Below are positions 1 to 8,294 of a stretch of 31,868 nt of DNA, in pieces. The DNA lies in contig DHGT01000077.1 of the NCBI GenBank assembly GCA_002402905.1, forward strand, positions 26,364 through 58,231. The letters are read 5' to 3'. Positions within the stretch are counted from its first letter, which is position 1. Each line of letters begins with the position of its first letter. Under the pieces are notes generated by a model. It saw only the letters and a list, made by a program, of their open reading frames with translations. It made no database searches and was not told the DNA's origin. This DNA is from Desulfatitalea sp. UBA4791. GTDB lineage: Bacteria > Desulfobacterota > Desulfobacteria > Desulfobacterales > Desulfosarcinaceae. The position numbers and the translations under genes were made by a program.

Positions 1-22
1 ACTTAAAACTATGCTAACCAGC

Positions 23-28
23 TATAAT
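23..28 (+). promoter_or_regulatory. Possible -10 box upstream of dut
   Basis: A perfect TATAAT lies 60 bases before the dut start in an AT-rich stretch. Its -35 partner would fall on the first bases of the window, so it cannot be judged. The box sits in the loop of a short inverted repeat, GCTAAC at 13-18 and GTTAGC at 33-38, which could be an operator. This is a sequence match only. Confidence 0.35.
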
Positions 29-87
29 GACCGTTAGCTCAAAACAATTCCAACTATTGCTCTCAAATCGCCTAAAGTAGCAAACTC

Positions 88-552
88 ATGCCCCAGGATC
101 CTCTCATTGCCTTCAAACGCCTGAATCGCGAACATGACGACGACCTGCCCTTGCCTCGCTACATGACGCCCCATGCCGCCGGCATGGACGTCTGTGCCGC
201 AATCGACGATCCCATCGAACTAGCACCCGGACAGATCGCCTTGATCCCCACCGGCCTGGCCATGGCCATGCCCCACGGCTACGAAGCCCAGATCCGACCC
301 CGCAGCGGCCTGGCCATCCATCACGGGATCACCGTGGTCAATTCGCCGGGAACGATCGACAGCGACTATCGGGGAGAGGTCAAGATCGGCTTGATCAATC
401 TGAGCAGAGCGCCCTATACGATCCGCCGCGGCGAGCGCATCGCCCAGATGGTGATCCAACGGGTATGCCGGGCTCAGGTGTCACAGGCCGATGAATTGGA
501 CGCCACCGAGCGCAATGCGGGCGGATTCGGCAGCACTGGATCGGATGCTTGA
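88..552 (+). CDS. dut: dUTP diphosphatase (dUTPase)
   Basis: This trimeric dUTPase hydrolyses dUTP to dUMP and diphosphate, keeping uracil out of DNA and feeding dTMP synthesis in the cytoplasm. All five family motifs are visible in order: AGMD at residues 31-34, PRSG at 71-74, the SPGTIDSDYRGE block with the catalytic-water Asp at 91, GERIAQMVI near 115-123, and the C-terminal glycine-rich arm RNAGGFGSTG that closes over the nucleotide. At 154 residues the length is normal for the family. The stop codon overlaps or abuts the start of the following hydrolase gene, so the two are probably co-transcribed and translationally coupled. No strong Shine-Dalgarno sequence is seen before the ATG. Confidence 0.95.
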   Translation: MPQDPLIAFKRLNREHDDDLPLPRYMTPHAAGMDVCAAIDDPIELAPGQIALIPTGLAMAMPHGYEAQIRPRSGLAIHHGITVVNSPGTIDSDYRGEVKIGLINLSRAPYTIRRGERIAQMVIQRVCRAQVSQADELDATERNAGGFGSTGSDA

Positions 553-1369
553 TATGGATGCAGAGGACGCCCTGGACGAAGCCGGACCCTGCGGACTATC
601 GGTGTGCATTCTGGCCAGCGGCAGCAAAGGCAATGCGATCTATGTCAGCGATGGGGCGACGTCGCTGCTGGTGGATGCAGGGTTGTCCGGTATCGACATC
701 CAGCGACGGATGGAATGGGCCGGGCTTTGCCCGGAACGGCTCAGCGCCATCGTCGTTTCCCATGAGCACAGCGATCATATCCGGGGCGTGGGGGTTCTGT
801 CACGGCGTTACAAGCTGCCGGTCTACATCTCACCGGACACCCTGAAAGCCGCCGGCAATCAAATGGGTCGATTACACGACATCCGGCCATTTCACATTGG
901 CCGCTCGTTTGCCATCAATGATTTGGCGCTCCATCCGTTTGCCACATCCCACGATGCCCAGGACCCGGCCGGCTTCACCATCTCCCGCAACGGCCAGAAG
1001 GTCGGCATTGCCACGGACCTGGGCGTGGCCACCGGAATGGTGCGGCAACACCTCCAAGATTGTACCCTGCTCGTGCTGGAGGCCAACCACGATCCGGACA
1101 TGCTGGTCAACGGTCCCTATCCCTGGCCGCTCAAACAGCGTATCAAGAGCCGTAACGGCCATCTGTCCAACGAAGACTCCGGCCATCTGCTGGCCGAGAT
1201 CCAGCACGATGGCCTCTGCCATGTGATCCTGGCGCACTTGAGTGAAACCAACAACACGCCGGAAAAAGCATTGGACACGGTTGAACGCGCCCTGGGCGGC
1301 GCCGCACGATCCTTTCAAATCCACGTGGCCTGCCAGGAGCGCTGCGGGAGCCTGTTGATCCTTAAATAG
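545..1369 (+). CDS. YycJ/WalJ-like metallo-beta-lactamase fold hydrolase
   Basis: This is a metallo-beta-lactamase superfamily protein of the YycJ/WalJ (VicX) group, thought to be 5'-3' DNA exonucleases. The N-terminal strand with ASGSKGN (residues 24-30), the metal-binding HEHSDH at 73-78 and later His/Asp positions (TSHD, TDLG, EANHD) follow the family pattern, with two zinc ions expected. The longest frame starts at 491, deep inside dut. Family members begin just before the LSVCILASGSKGN strand, so the ATG at 545 or 554, overlapping or next to the dut stop, is more likely; the choice between them is uncertain. The 3' end overlaps the convergent psd gene by 8 bases. The exact substrate cannot be read from sequence. 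Confidence 0.88.
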   Translation: MLDMDAEDALDEAGPCGLSVCILASGSKGNAIYVSDGATSLLVDAGLSGIDIQRRMEWAGLCPERLSAIVVSHEHSDHIRGVGVLSRRYKLPVYISPDTLKAAGNQMGRLHDIRPFHIGRSFAINDLALHPFATSHDAQDPAGFTISRNGQKVGIATDLGVATGMVRQHLQDCTLLVLEANHDPDMLVNGPYPWPLKQRIKSRNGHLSNEDSGHLLAEIQHDGLCHVILAHLSETNNTPEKALDTVERALGGAARSFQIHVACQERCGSLLILK

Positions 1370-2273
1370 TGTCCGTCCAGCGCCCCACCCGCTCGCCGTA
1401 ACGCACCAGGGTTTCGACACCTTGGCTCGATTTTTCCAGGATATCCGCATCCACGCGGAGACGATCCGGCCCGACCAGAACGATCACCGTGGAGCCGCCG
1501 AATTGGAAATAGCCCTTTTCCTGGCCGCGCCGGCAGCATCCGCCGGCCGGTTGGTGCTGCACGACGCTGCCCACCATCATGGCCCCCACTTCCACCTGGA
1601 CCGTGGTGCCCCAGCGCGCGCACTCAACCACGCACCAGTGGCGGTAGTTGGTGCAATGCACATCGGGTTTGTGGCGCAAGGCCAGGGGGTTGACCGAATG
1701 AAGCGGGCCTTCGATGACGTGCACCGGCCCCTGAACGCCATCCTCCACGTAGCCGAAACGGTGATAGTCGCAGGGGGCCAGGCGATAGACGAGACAGACG
1801 CCGCCGTCAAAAAAAACATCCAGACGGACGCCCCCCAACAACTCGGGAACGGTCATCGAGGCACCCTTGATGCTAAGCCGCGTGTCGGCCTCGATGGAAA
1901 GAACGCTCAGGCGCGCATCGGCCGGTGATATCATCGCCGTAGCATCGGCGTCGATGGGACGCGCCCCATCTTTGTGCTGTCGGATAAAAAAATCGTTGAA
2001 ACTGGCGAATCCGTCACGGGGAACCCGGACCTCGGACAGGTTGATGCCATACTGATCCACGAAGGGGGCGATTTTTCCGCGGCTGCAGGGATGTTGCTGT
2101 ATCCGGCCATAAATCTTTGACCAGATCGGCCGGCAAAGCAGCCGGCCGGTAACGAGCCGGCCCCAGGGGGTGCCGTAAAAAAGGTCCATCCATTTACGGC
2201 CGTAAACCTGTTCGATCTCCACGCGGCCCGAGCGGCGATTGTAAATGGGTATATCGTCAGATGCGGACGCCAT
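1362..2273 (-). CDS. psd: Phosphatidylserine decarboxylase proenzyme
   Basis: The enzyme converts phosphatidylserine to phosphatidylethanolamine at the inner membrane. It is made as a proenzyme that cleaves itself at a serine to form a pyruvoyl cofactor. The serine is visible in FGGST near residue 261, about 43 residues before the end, which fits the small alpha chain. SFNDFFIR and RPID near the middle are family hallmarks. The start at 2273 is chosen because GAGG precedes it by seven bases; a longer open frame to 2411 overlaps the DoxX-like gene and adds an unsupported N terminus. At 303 residues it resembles the longer bacterial type. Its last codons lie in a short sequence that recurs at 19497-19510. 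It is probably co-transcribed with the upstream DoxX-like and ubiE genes. Confidence 0.93.
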   Translation of the reverse strand: MASASDDIPIYNRRSGRVEIEQVYGRKWMDLFYGTPWGRLVTGRLLCRPIWSKIYGRIQQHPCSRGKIAPFVDQYGINLSEVRVPRDGFASFNDFFIRQHKDGARPIDADATAMISPADARLSVLSIEADTRLSIKGASMTVPELLGGVRLDVFFDGGVCLVYRLAPCDYHRFGYVEDGVQGPVHVIEGPLHSVNPLALRHKPDVHCTNYRHWCVVECARWGTTVQVEVGAMMVGSVVQHQPAGGCCRRGQEKGYFQFGGSTVIVLVGPDRLRVDADILEKSSQGVETLVRYGERVGRWTDTI

Positions 2274-2338
2274 GATGTTTCCTCGATATCTGTTTGTCAG
2301 TTCAAGCCGCCGGGCGACAGTGGACCGGCCAAGCGCGA

Positions 2339-2749
2339 TCACTTGGTTTCGATCTTCACGGCGACGGCAAATCGACCCGGACCGGAAAAGAGCAGCCCCA
2401 GGCAGACACACGCCAGGGCACCGGCGTACAAGGGCAGGGTCTTGTACCCCATGTGTATAAAATTAAAAAAATAAAGGCTATAAATGACTGCCAGGGAAAA
2501 AGCGCAGATGCGGAACAGATACCCGGTCAGCAACCCCACAGCAGCCAGAACTTCCACGGCCAGGATCACCAGACCGACCACCTGAACGGAAAAATCGGCC
2601 TGCAAAAAGCGAATTTCACGGCCCACCGAAATCCATGCCCCCCTCCCATCGATGAGGCGCGGCAGGGCGTAGACCAACTGGCTCAAGGCGGCGCCCACCC
2701 GCATGATCAACAGTCCCAGGTTCATCTGGCGCTCATTGGCACTTTGCAT
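2339..2749 (-). CDS. DoxX-like small membrane protein
   Basis: This 136-residue protein has four hydrophobic segments (about 8-30, 52-76, 78-98 and 103-122) and the overall layout of the DoxX/SURF4-like family: an early LRVG-like segment, a GR...F loop, and a central VEVLAAVGLLTGYLFR segment. DoxX proteins are loosely linked to quinone or thiol oxidoreduction, but the function here is unknown. An AAGGA lies eight bases before the ATG, supporting this start. The gene lies between ubiE/menG and psd on the same strand with gaps of about 65-70 bases, suggesting a membrane-lipid and quinone operon. Assignment to DoxX is by pattern and is moderately sure; the membrane topology is clearer than the name. 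Confidence 0.75.
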   Translation of the reverse strand: MQSANERQMNLGLLIMRVGAALSQLVYALPRLIDGRGAWISVGREIRFLQADFSVQVVGLVILAVEVLAAVGLLTGYLFRICAFSLAVIYSLYFFNFIHMGYKTLPLYAGALACVCLGLLFSGPGRFAVAVKIETK

Positions 2750-2819
2750 ATCCCGTCCTTATCGTTGCAGTTTTTCGATCCCACCCCGGCCTGGCCCCTG
2801 CTCGGCAGCCTCGAATAGA

Positions 2820-3548
2820 TCACGGTTTTTCGCCGGTAAACAGCACCGCGATACCCATGGTCATTTTACGGTAAACCACTTTTACAAATCCGGCCGACTG
2901 CATGATGCCGGCAAAATCCCCGGCCGATGGAAAGTTCGCCACCGACGCGGGCAGGTAGCTGTAGGCAAACCCATGTTTGCTGAACAATCGGCCCAGTAAG
3001 GGCAGTACCCGGTGAAAATAAAACATGTAGGCCGATCGGAGCATCCCCCTGTCCGGCGACGCCAACTCCAGCACCGCCACCCGCCCCCCGGGTTTTAACA
3101 CCTGATAAAAGTGCCGCAGCACCGTTTGCTTGTCCTGTATGTTTCGGATACCGAAGGCAATCGTGACCGCATCGAAACGGTCTCGGCCGAACGGTAGCCG
3201 AAAAGCGTCCGCGGCGAGCAGGCCAATGCGGCCGCTGGAACCGCGCTTGTCAACCTTGGATCTGGCCAGGTGCAGCATGCGGGGTGCAAAATCCGCCGCA
3301 GCGACGAACACCCCCTCTCCAGTCCGCTGCACGATCTCGAGGGCCACATCGCCGGTACCGCAAGCCACGTCCAATACACGAGCACCAGGAGCCAACCGCA
3401 ATCCCTCGACCATCGCCCGCCGCCAGAACACATCCCGGCGCAGGCTCAGCAACCGATTCAAAAAATCGTAGTGGGGCGCAATGTGGTTAAACATATCACG
3501 CACATATGGCAGCTCCCGCGATTTCATTGACAACTTAAGCTCTTGCAT
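2820..3548 (-). CDS. ubiE: Demethylmenaquinone / ubiquinone methyltransferase
   Basis: This SAM-dependent C-methyltransferase catalyses the last step of menaquinone synthesis (MenG role) and, in organisms with ubiquinone, the UbiE step. An anaerobic desulfobacterium would use menaquinone, so the MenG role is inferred. Visible family signatures are FNHIAPHYDFLNRLLSL near residues 20-38, the SAM-binding VLDVACGTGD near 58-67, FGIRN near 130-134, and the post-motif LKPGGRVAVLELASP. At 242 residues the length is typical. Two in-frame ATGs (3548 and 3527) are possible and neither has a strong ribosome site. The gene is divergent from dnaJ across a 203-base gap and heads a probable ubiE-doxX-psd transcript. 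Confidence 0.92.
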   Translation of the reverse strand: MQELKLSMKSRELPYVRDMFNHIAPHYDFLNRLLSLRRDVFWRRAMVEGLRLAPGARVLDVACGTGDVALEIVQRTGEGVFVAAADFAPRMLHLARSKVDKRGSSGRIGLLAADAFRLPFGRDRFDAVTIAFGIRNIQDKQTVLRHFYQVLKPGGRVAVLELASPDRGMLRSAYMFYFHRVLPLLGRLFSKHGFAYSYLPASVANFPSAGDFAGIMQSAGFVKVVYRKMTMGIAVLFTGEKP

Positions 3549-3692
3549 TAATTTTCGCCATTGATTACGTATACCGTTTGCTATGATGAAGCACTCAATG
3601 GACCGGCGATCCGGCCCATGAGACCACTACGCCGCGGATGGGGTTTTGCCGGCCGTTCCATCGGCAAGGGCCGTTTGTGGCTTACGATAGCC

Positions 3693-3706
3693 GGGATTCG
3701 TATCCC
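3693..3706. promoter_or_regulatory. Short inverted repeat upstream of dnaJ
   Basis: GGGAT and ATCCC flank a 4-base loop, 45 bases before the dnaJ start. It could be a leader hairpin or an operator in the 203-base ubiE-dnaJ divergent gap. No CIRCE element and no convincing sigma-32 promoter were found here. A weak TTGATT/TATGAT pair at 3561-3587 has only a 15-base spacer. Confidence 0.25.
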
Positions 3707-3751
3707 TAACACACAACAGAGACTCTCAACAAGGATCAATCGGAACGCTTT

Positions 3752-4867
3752 ATGAAAGGGAAAAGAGACTACTACGAAGTTCTCGGCGTGGCCAAAAGCG
3801 CCTCGGATAACGAATTGAAAGCCGCCTATCGAAAACTGGCACTCAAATACCATCCCGACCGAAACCCGGGAGACAAAGCGGCCGAAGAAAATTTCAAGGA
3901 GGCCGCCGAAGCCTACGAGGTGCTGCGTGACCCCCGCAAACGGCAGATTTACGATCAGTATGGTCATCAAGGCTTGGAAGGCAGTGGTTTTTCCGGATTC
4001 GGCGGCTTCGAGGACATCTTTTCCAGCTTTGGCGATATCTTCGAAGATTTTTTCGGTTTCAGCAGCCGGCGCGGCGGTCGCGGGCGCGCCAGCAGGGGCG
4101 CGGACCTGCGCTACGATCTGAGTATCACCTTCATGGAAGCGGCCTTCGGCGTGGAAACCACCATCGATCTGGACAAGCATGAAACTTGCGATGCGTGCCA
4201 AGGCAGCGGCATCGAACCCGGCACCCAGGCCGAAACCTGTCCCCATTGCCGTGGTGCCGGCCAGATCGGTCGCAGCCAGGGTTTTTTTACGATCCGTACC
4301 ACGTGCCCCCACTGCGGCGGTGCCGGGCAGGTGATCCCCCACCCTTGCAAAAAATGCAATGGCAAGGGCCAGAAAAAGATCTTCAAGAAAGTTTCGGTCA
4401 GAATCCCGGCCGGGGTCGACAACAACTCGCGGCTGCGGCTCAGCGGCGAAGGCGAAGCCGGCGCCATGGGCGGTCCTCCCGGTGACCTTTACGTATTTAT
4501 CCACGTGAAACCGCACGAATTTTTCAGACGCGACGAAAACGATGTCATCTGCCAGATTCCCATTTCGTTTATCCAGGCCACCCTGGGCGATCGCATCACC
4601 GTACCCACCTTGGAGGGCGAAAAGAGCCTGGATATCCCCAAAGGGACGCAGTTCGGTGATGTCTTCCGTTTTCGCGGCGACGGCATCCCCTCGTTGCGCA
4701 ACGGCCGCAAAGGCGATCAAATCGTCCAGGTGACCATCAAAACCCCGACCAACCTGAGCAAAAAGCAAGAGGCGCTGCTCAGGGAATTTTCCAAACTGGA
4801 GGACGCCAAGCTGGGCAAGCGGCTGAAAAACATCATTAAAGATACGGCGGCCAAAGCCTTTCAATAG
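3752..4867 (+). CDS. dnaJ: Chaperone DnaJ (Hsp40)
   Basis: DnaJ delivers unfolded clients to DnaK and stimulates its ATPase. The full class I architecture is visible in 371 residues: the J domain with HPD at 34-36, a Gly/Phe-rich linker around 70-110 (GFSGFGGFEDIFSSFGDIF), the four CxxCxGxG zinc repeats (CDACQGSG, CPHCRGAG, CPHCGGAG, CKKCNGKG) between about 145 and 210, and the C-terminal substrate-binding beta domains. The stop is followed by queD after 26 bases, so the two may share a transcript. dnaK and grpE are not in the window, so dnaJ stands apart from the usual heat-shock operon here. Confidence 0.97.
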   Translation: MKGKRDYYEVLGVAKSASDNELKAAYRKLALKYHPDRNPGDKAAEENFKEAAEAYEVLRDPRKRQIYDQYGHQGLEGSGFSGFGGFEDIFSSFGDIFEDFFGFSSRRGGRGRASRGADLRYDLSITFMEAAFGVETTIDLDKHETCDACQGSGIEPGTQAETCPHCRGAGQIGRSQGFFTIRTTCPHCGGAGQVIPHPCKKCNGKGQKKIFKKVSVRIPAGVDNNSRLRLSGEGEAGAMGGPPGDLYVFIHVKPHEFFRRDENDVICQIPISFIQATLGDRITVPTLEGEKSLDIPKGTQFGDVFRFRGDGIPSLRNGRKGDQIVQVTIKTPTNLSKKQEALLREFSKLEDAKLGKRLKNIIKDTAAKAFQ

Positions 4868-4893
4868 CCGATCATCACAGGAGCAGCAGGACC

Positions 4894-5274
4894 ATGTTCG
4901 AACTCAAGATACTGACCCACTTCGCGGCCGCGCATCAACTGCAGATGGTGGCCAAAAAATGTGAAAACCTGCACGGGCATAACTGGAAGGTTGAGGTTTG
5001 CGTGACCGGTGATCGTTTAAACCCGGCCGGCGTGCTGATCGACTTCGGTGAACTCAAGGCCCACGTCAAACAGGTCATCGATACCCTGGACCACAAATTT
5101 CTAAATGAGTTGAATCTGTTCCCCGGCGCGCCATCTTCGGAAAACATCGCCCTCTATATCGCCGAAGCCCTGGCCAAACAACTTTCCGAAACCGATGTCC
5201 GGGTCAGCCGGGTGACGACATGGGAATCGGAAGACGCCTGTGCCATCTACTACCCTGCTGCGCCGAAAGCCTAA
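4894..5274 (+). CDS. queD: 6-carboxytetrahydropterin synthase (QueD family)
   Basis: QueD converts 7,8-dihydroneopterin triphosphate to 6-carboxytetrahydropterin, the second step toward queuosine for tRNA modification. At 126 residues it has the family's zinc ligands: His14 (AAAHQL), His27 and His29 (LHGHNW). The catalytic Cys23 lies in KKCENLHGH, a spacing typical of QueD-like rather than classical PTPS enzymes. The TLDHKFLN segment supplies the family His/Asp pair, and WESEDACAIY holds the substrate-anchoring Glu. GGAGCAGG precedes the ATG. The stop codon overlaps that of convergent murB by four bases. No other queuosine gene is present, so the assignment relies on the protein alone. Confidence 0.9.
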   Translation: MFELKILTHFAAAHQLQMVAKKCENLHGHNWKVEVCVTGDRLNPAGVLIDFGELKAHVKQVIDTLDHKFLNELNLFPGAPSSENIALYIAEALAKQLSETDVRVSRVTTWESEDACAIYYPAAPKA

Positions 5275-6287
5275 AACCGCACCGGTTCCATTTGCAGGCG
5301 CACGCCAAAACGATTCTGGACGCTGTCGCAGATGGCCTCCGAAAGGGCGAGCACCTCATCCCGGGTGCCACCACCCCGGTTGACGAGCACCAGGGCCTGC
5401 TTCGCATAGACCCCCACCCTGCCCAGCGCGCGCCCTTTCCATCCGCAGGCCTCGATCATCCATGCGGCCGACAGCTTCCATCTTCCATCGGCTTGGGGAA
5501 ATGCCACCATTCCAGGTTCATCGCGATTCATCCGTTGCCAGGCGGCCGCATCGATCACCGGGTTTTTAAAAAAACTACCGGCGTTTCCCACCTCCGTCGG
5601 GTCGGGCAGTTTGGCCCGCCGGACGTCGCACACCCAATCGAAAATCTGCCGAGGCTCGGGCGCGTCACCACCCAACCCCTGGGCGCGGCGTTTCAGGTCC
5701 GGATAGCCGATCACCGGTTGCCACGGGCGGGGCAGGCGCAATCGGACTCTCGAAACGACGAACCGACCGGCCAGTTCCCGTTTAAACACACTGTCACGAT
5801 AGCCGAAGGCACACTCCTGACCCGTCATGCGCACGATGCGGCCGGTCTGCATATCGACGGCATCCAGGGCCTCGAAGCGATCTTTGAGTTCCACACCATA
5901 GGCGCCGATATTCTGGATCGGCGCGGCTCCCGTGGTTCCGGGTATCAGCGCCAGGTTCTCCAACCCCGGCCACCCCATGTCCAGGGTCCACGCCACCACG
6001 TCGTGCCAGTTTTCCCCCGCGCCGACCTCGATCACCCAGGCATCGTCCGATTCCCTGGCCAGCCGCCTTCCCTCGATCTCCACCTTGAGGACAAGGGCGG
6101 ATAGACGCGGGGGCAAAATGACGTTGCTGCCACCGCCGAGCACCGACTTGGGCAAGCGGGCCAAATCGGCACGCTCGGCAATGCGTCGCACGTCGGTTTC
6201 CGTGCGAATGCGGACAAGCCGGTCGGCCGTCGCCGGCAAGCCAAAGGTGTTCAATGGGGTCAAATCAACGTTGTTTTCAATGTCCAT
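5271..6287 (-). CDS. murB: UDP-N-acetylenolpyruvoylglucosamine reductase, type I
   Basis: MurB is the FAD enzyme that reduces UDP-GlcNAc-enolpyruvate to UDP-MurNAc with NADPH, the second committed step of peptidoglycan synthesis. The N-terminal LTPLNTFGLPA, GGGSNV, GLENLALIPGTTGAAPIQNIGAYGVE and the catalytic-serine block NAGSFFKNP are clear. The whole arrangement (GYRDSVFK, KLPDP, QADGRWKLSAAWMIE) follows the E. coli-like type I MurB rather than the shorter type II form. The start at 6287 gives 338 residues and places NTFG near the N terminus as in E. coli; an upstream in-frame start at 6338 would add 17 unlikely residues. It stands alone, outside any mur cluster. Confidence 0.95.
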   Translation of the reverse strand: MDIENNVDLTPLNTFGLPATADRLVRIRTETDVRRIAERADLARLPKSVLGGGSNVILPPRLSALVLKVEIEGRRLARESDDAWVIEVGAGENWHDVVAWTLDMGWPGLENLALIPGTTGAAPIQNIGAYGVELKDRFEALDAVDMQTGRIVRMTGQECAFGYRDSVFKRELAGRFVVSRVRLRLPRPWQPVIGYPDLKRRAQGLGGDAPEPRQIFDWVCDVRRAKLPDPTEVGNAGSFFKNPVIDAAAWQRMNRDEPGMVAFPQADGRWKLSAAWMIEACGWKGRALGRVGVYAKQALVLVNRGGGTRDEVLALSEAICDSVQNRFGVRLQMEPVRF

Positions 6288-6472
6288 GGGCCAAAATGAT
6301 CGTTCGATATAAGACTGCAGGTGCGATCCGCCGGCCACGACGACCGCCGACGTGATTTTTTCATCCGGAGTCCATACCCGGGTTCGGACAAAAAGCCAAA
6401 GGATTTTCCAGCGATTCTAACTGAATGCCATTCATCAAATCCGGCCCGGGTGGATCGGATCAGAGGGTTTGG

Positions 6473-7995
6473 TCAGAGGGTCTGGACGGGCGGGGCGGAA
6501 CAAAACACCCAGTGGGAGTTGCTCTCCTTGGCTCTGTACATGGCGAGGTCGGCGCTTTTCATCAGCGCGCCGGCCGATCTTCCGTCCTTGGGAAAGGCGG
6601 CGATGCCGATGCTGGCGCTGACGAAATCGATGACCACCCCGCCGATTTCATAAGGCCGGGCCAGTGCCTCGGCAGTGCGTCGGGCGACCACCTCGGGCAT
6701 GACGGCATCGGGATTTTTGAGAATGATGGTAAATTCGTCACCGCCTAACCGGGCCACCAGATCGGTTTCGCGGACGATGGTCAACAGGCGCTTGGCCACC
6801 CCCATAAGCAACCGGTCGCCGACTTCATGGCCAAAGGTGTCGTTGACCTGCTTGAATTTGTTCAAATCGAAAAAGAGCAATCCCAACCCAGAACCATAGC
6901 GATCGGCATAACGGATTTCACTCCCCAGATGTTCGACAAAAGCCTTGCGATTATATAATCCCGTGCCGGCAATATTCTTTATAAATGCAGCCTCTTCGGC
7001 ATACAACGGCCGCTGGTCATGCTTCTGCGGGAGGGCCAGCAAGCCGATCAGGTTGCCGTTATGTTCCAGGACGACGGCATACATGGCATCGAGTTTTGCC
7101 AGTAATCCCAGAAGGCTCGCCGGGGTCGCGGTCACCGGCACATTCATGTTCCCCGATGTGGCCTCGAAAATCACCCGCCGGTGACGCAGTTGATGGTACA
7201 GCGATTCCGGCAGCGGGAAGATCGTGCCGTCGGGCAGGATCAACGCCCGTTCTGATGCATCACAGGTCAGAATCTCGATCCGATCGAAGGCCAGAAGACG
7301 GCACACCGCATCATTGACTTTGCTGATCAGGCCGCCTGAATCGCCCAGCACCAGCATCTCTTTCATGAGTGCCACTTCGGCCTGCTGCAACTCGTTGCGC
7401 GTTTTGTAAAGCCAGCGCTGGGCCAGTGCCCGGATGGGAATGACATAGAGGGTGTTGGACAGGTACCAGAGGCTCAAAAAAACGAACTGGGCCGCCTCCG
7501 ACGCTTTGGCGATGATCGGGAAAAGCCAGAGGAAAAGCAGCAGGTTGGGTAAAAACACCATGGCATACAAAATGGCGCGAAGGAAAGAAAGGTGCAGCAG
7601 GCTCCGCACCTCCACCAGCCGGTGCTTGAAGACGCCGTAGGCCAGAAGGGCCAGGGGCAAAAAACTGAAATTGCCCGCTGGATAAAAATCCACGCCGTGC
7701 ATGGCGGGAGTATTGAAAGCAGATGGTGAAAAAAGGTCACAACCAACAACGGCAGGAAAACATAAAAGAGATGGACCGTGCGTTCGATGGATAGAATCAG
7801 CTGGTCATCGTCGATGAAGTGGTGGCAGATGAAGACCGGTGACAGCAGGGAATATCCAATGCAAACCAGCGCAAACAAGACTCGCCCCTTGAGCGATACG
7901 CGACGAAAAGAAACCAGGGCGAGGACGGCCAGATAGACGCCGAACAGCAAAGACAACAAGGGCGGTATAATGAATATGGAAAAAGCGTCGATCAT
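6473..7995 (-). pseudogene. GGDEF diguanylate cyclase gene split by deletion and frameshift
   Basis: Two open frames on this strand read as one interrupted gene. The first (7995 to about 7725) encodes an N-terminal membrane domain: MIDAFSIF, three hydrophobic helices, then VTFFHHLL. The second, in a different frame from about 7717 to 6473, resumes with FNTPAMHGVDFYP, two more membrane helices, a GAF-like sensor and a GGDEF domain. The cyclase end looks intact, with RETD (the inhibitory I-site) five residues before GGDEF. From memory of deltaproteobacterial relatives with this membrane domain, some 80 residues should lie between the two parts, so the join at about 7713-7725 looks like an internal deletion that shifted frame. 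A sequencing or assembly error is the alternative. The cyclase fragment could still be translated from an internal ATG such as 7702. Confidence 0.72.
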
Positions 7996-8035
7996 GGCAC
8001 CTGCAGGATCGTATCTGATTTCCGGGCACGGTCAC

Positions 8036-8055
8036 GCAAGATTAGGTTATCTTGC
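8036..8055. repeat. Inverted repeat in divergent promoter region
   Basis: GCAAGAT and ATCTTGC are perfect 7-base arms around a 6-base loop, 41 bases upstream of the broken GGDEF gene. No T-run follows on either strand, so an operator is more likely than a terminator. The rest of the 299-base gap (7996-8294) shows no clear promoter to my reading. Confidence 0.35.
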
Positions 8056-8294
8056 CGACATCATTCGTTTTTATAAAGATTCACGGTCTCAATTTCCCGC
8101 TGGCTTTTCACCGCAACTCTTGCACCGCGAGCGGCGTTGGTATAGATGACACCTATTGATATCGCCCGATTTTAAATTTCCTGAACTGAAATATGGGTTT
8201 CTCACCTGAACCCCCATGACGGATTTCGCGCAACGGCTCCCCGGGGCATGCCACACCGCGGCGATCACGTTCGACGAGGCTGGGAGAAGCGTCG

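Noticed and set aside
3581..4864. Open frame of 427 codons opposite dnaJ
   Set aside because: It is fully antisense to dnaJ and its Phe/Gly/Ala-rich sequence mirrors the dnaJ codons.
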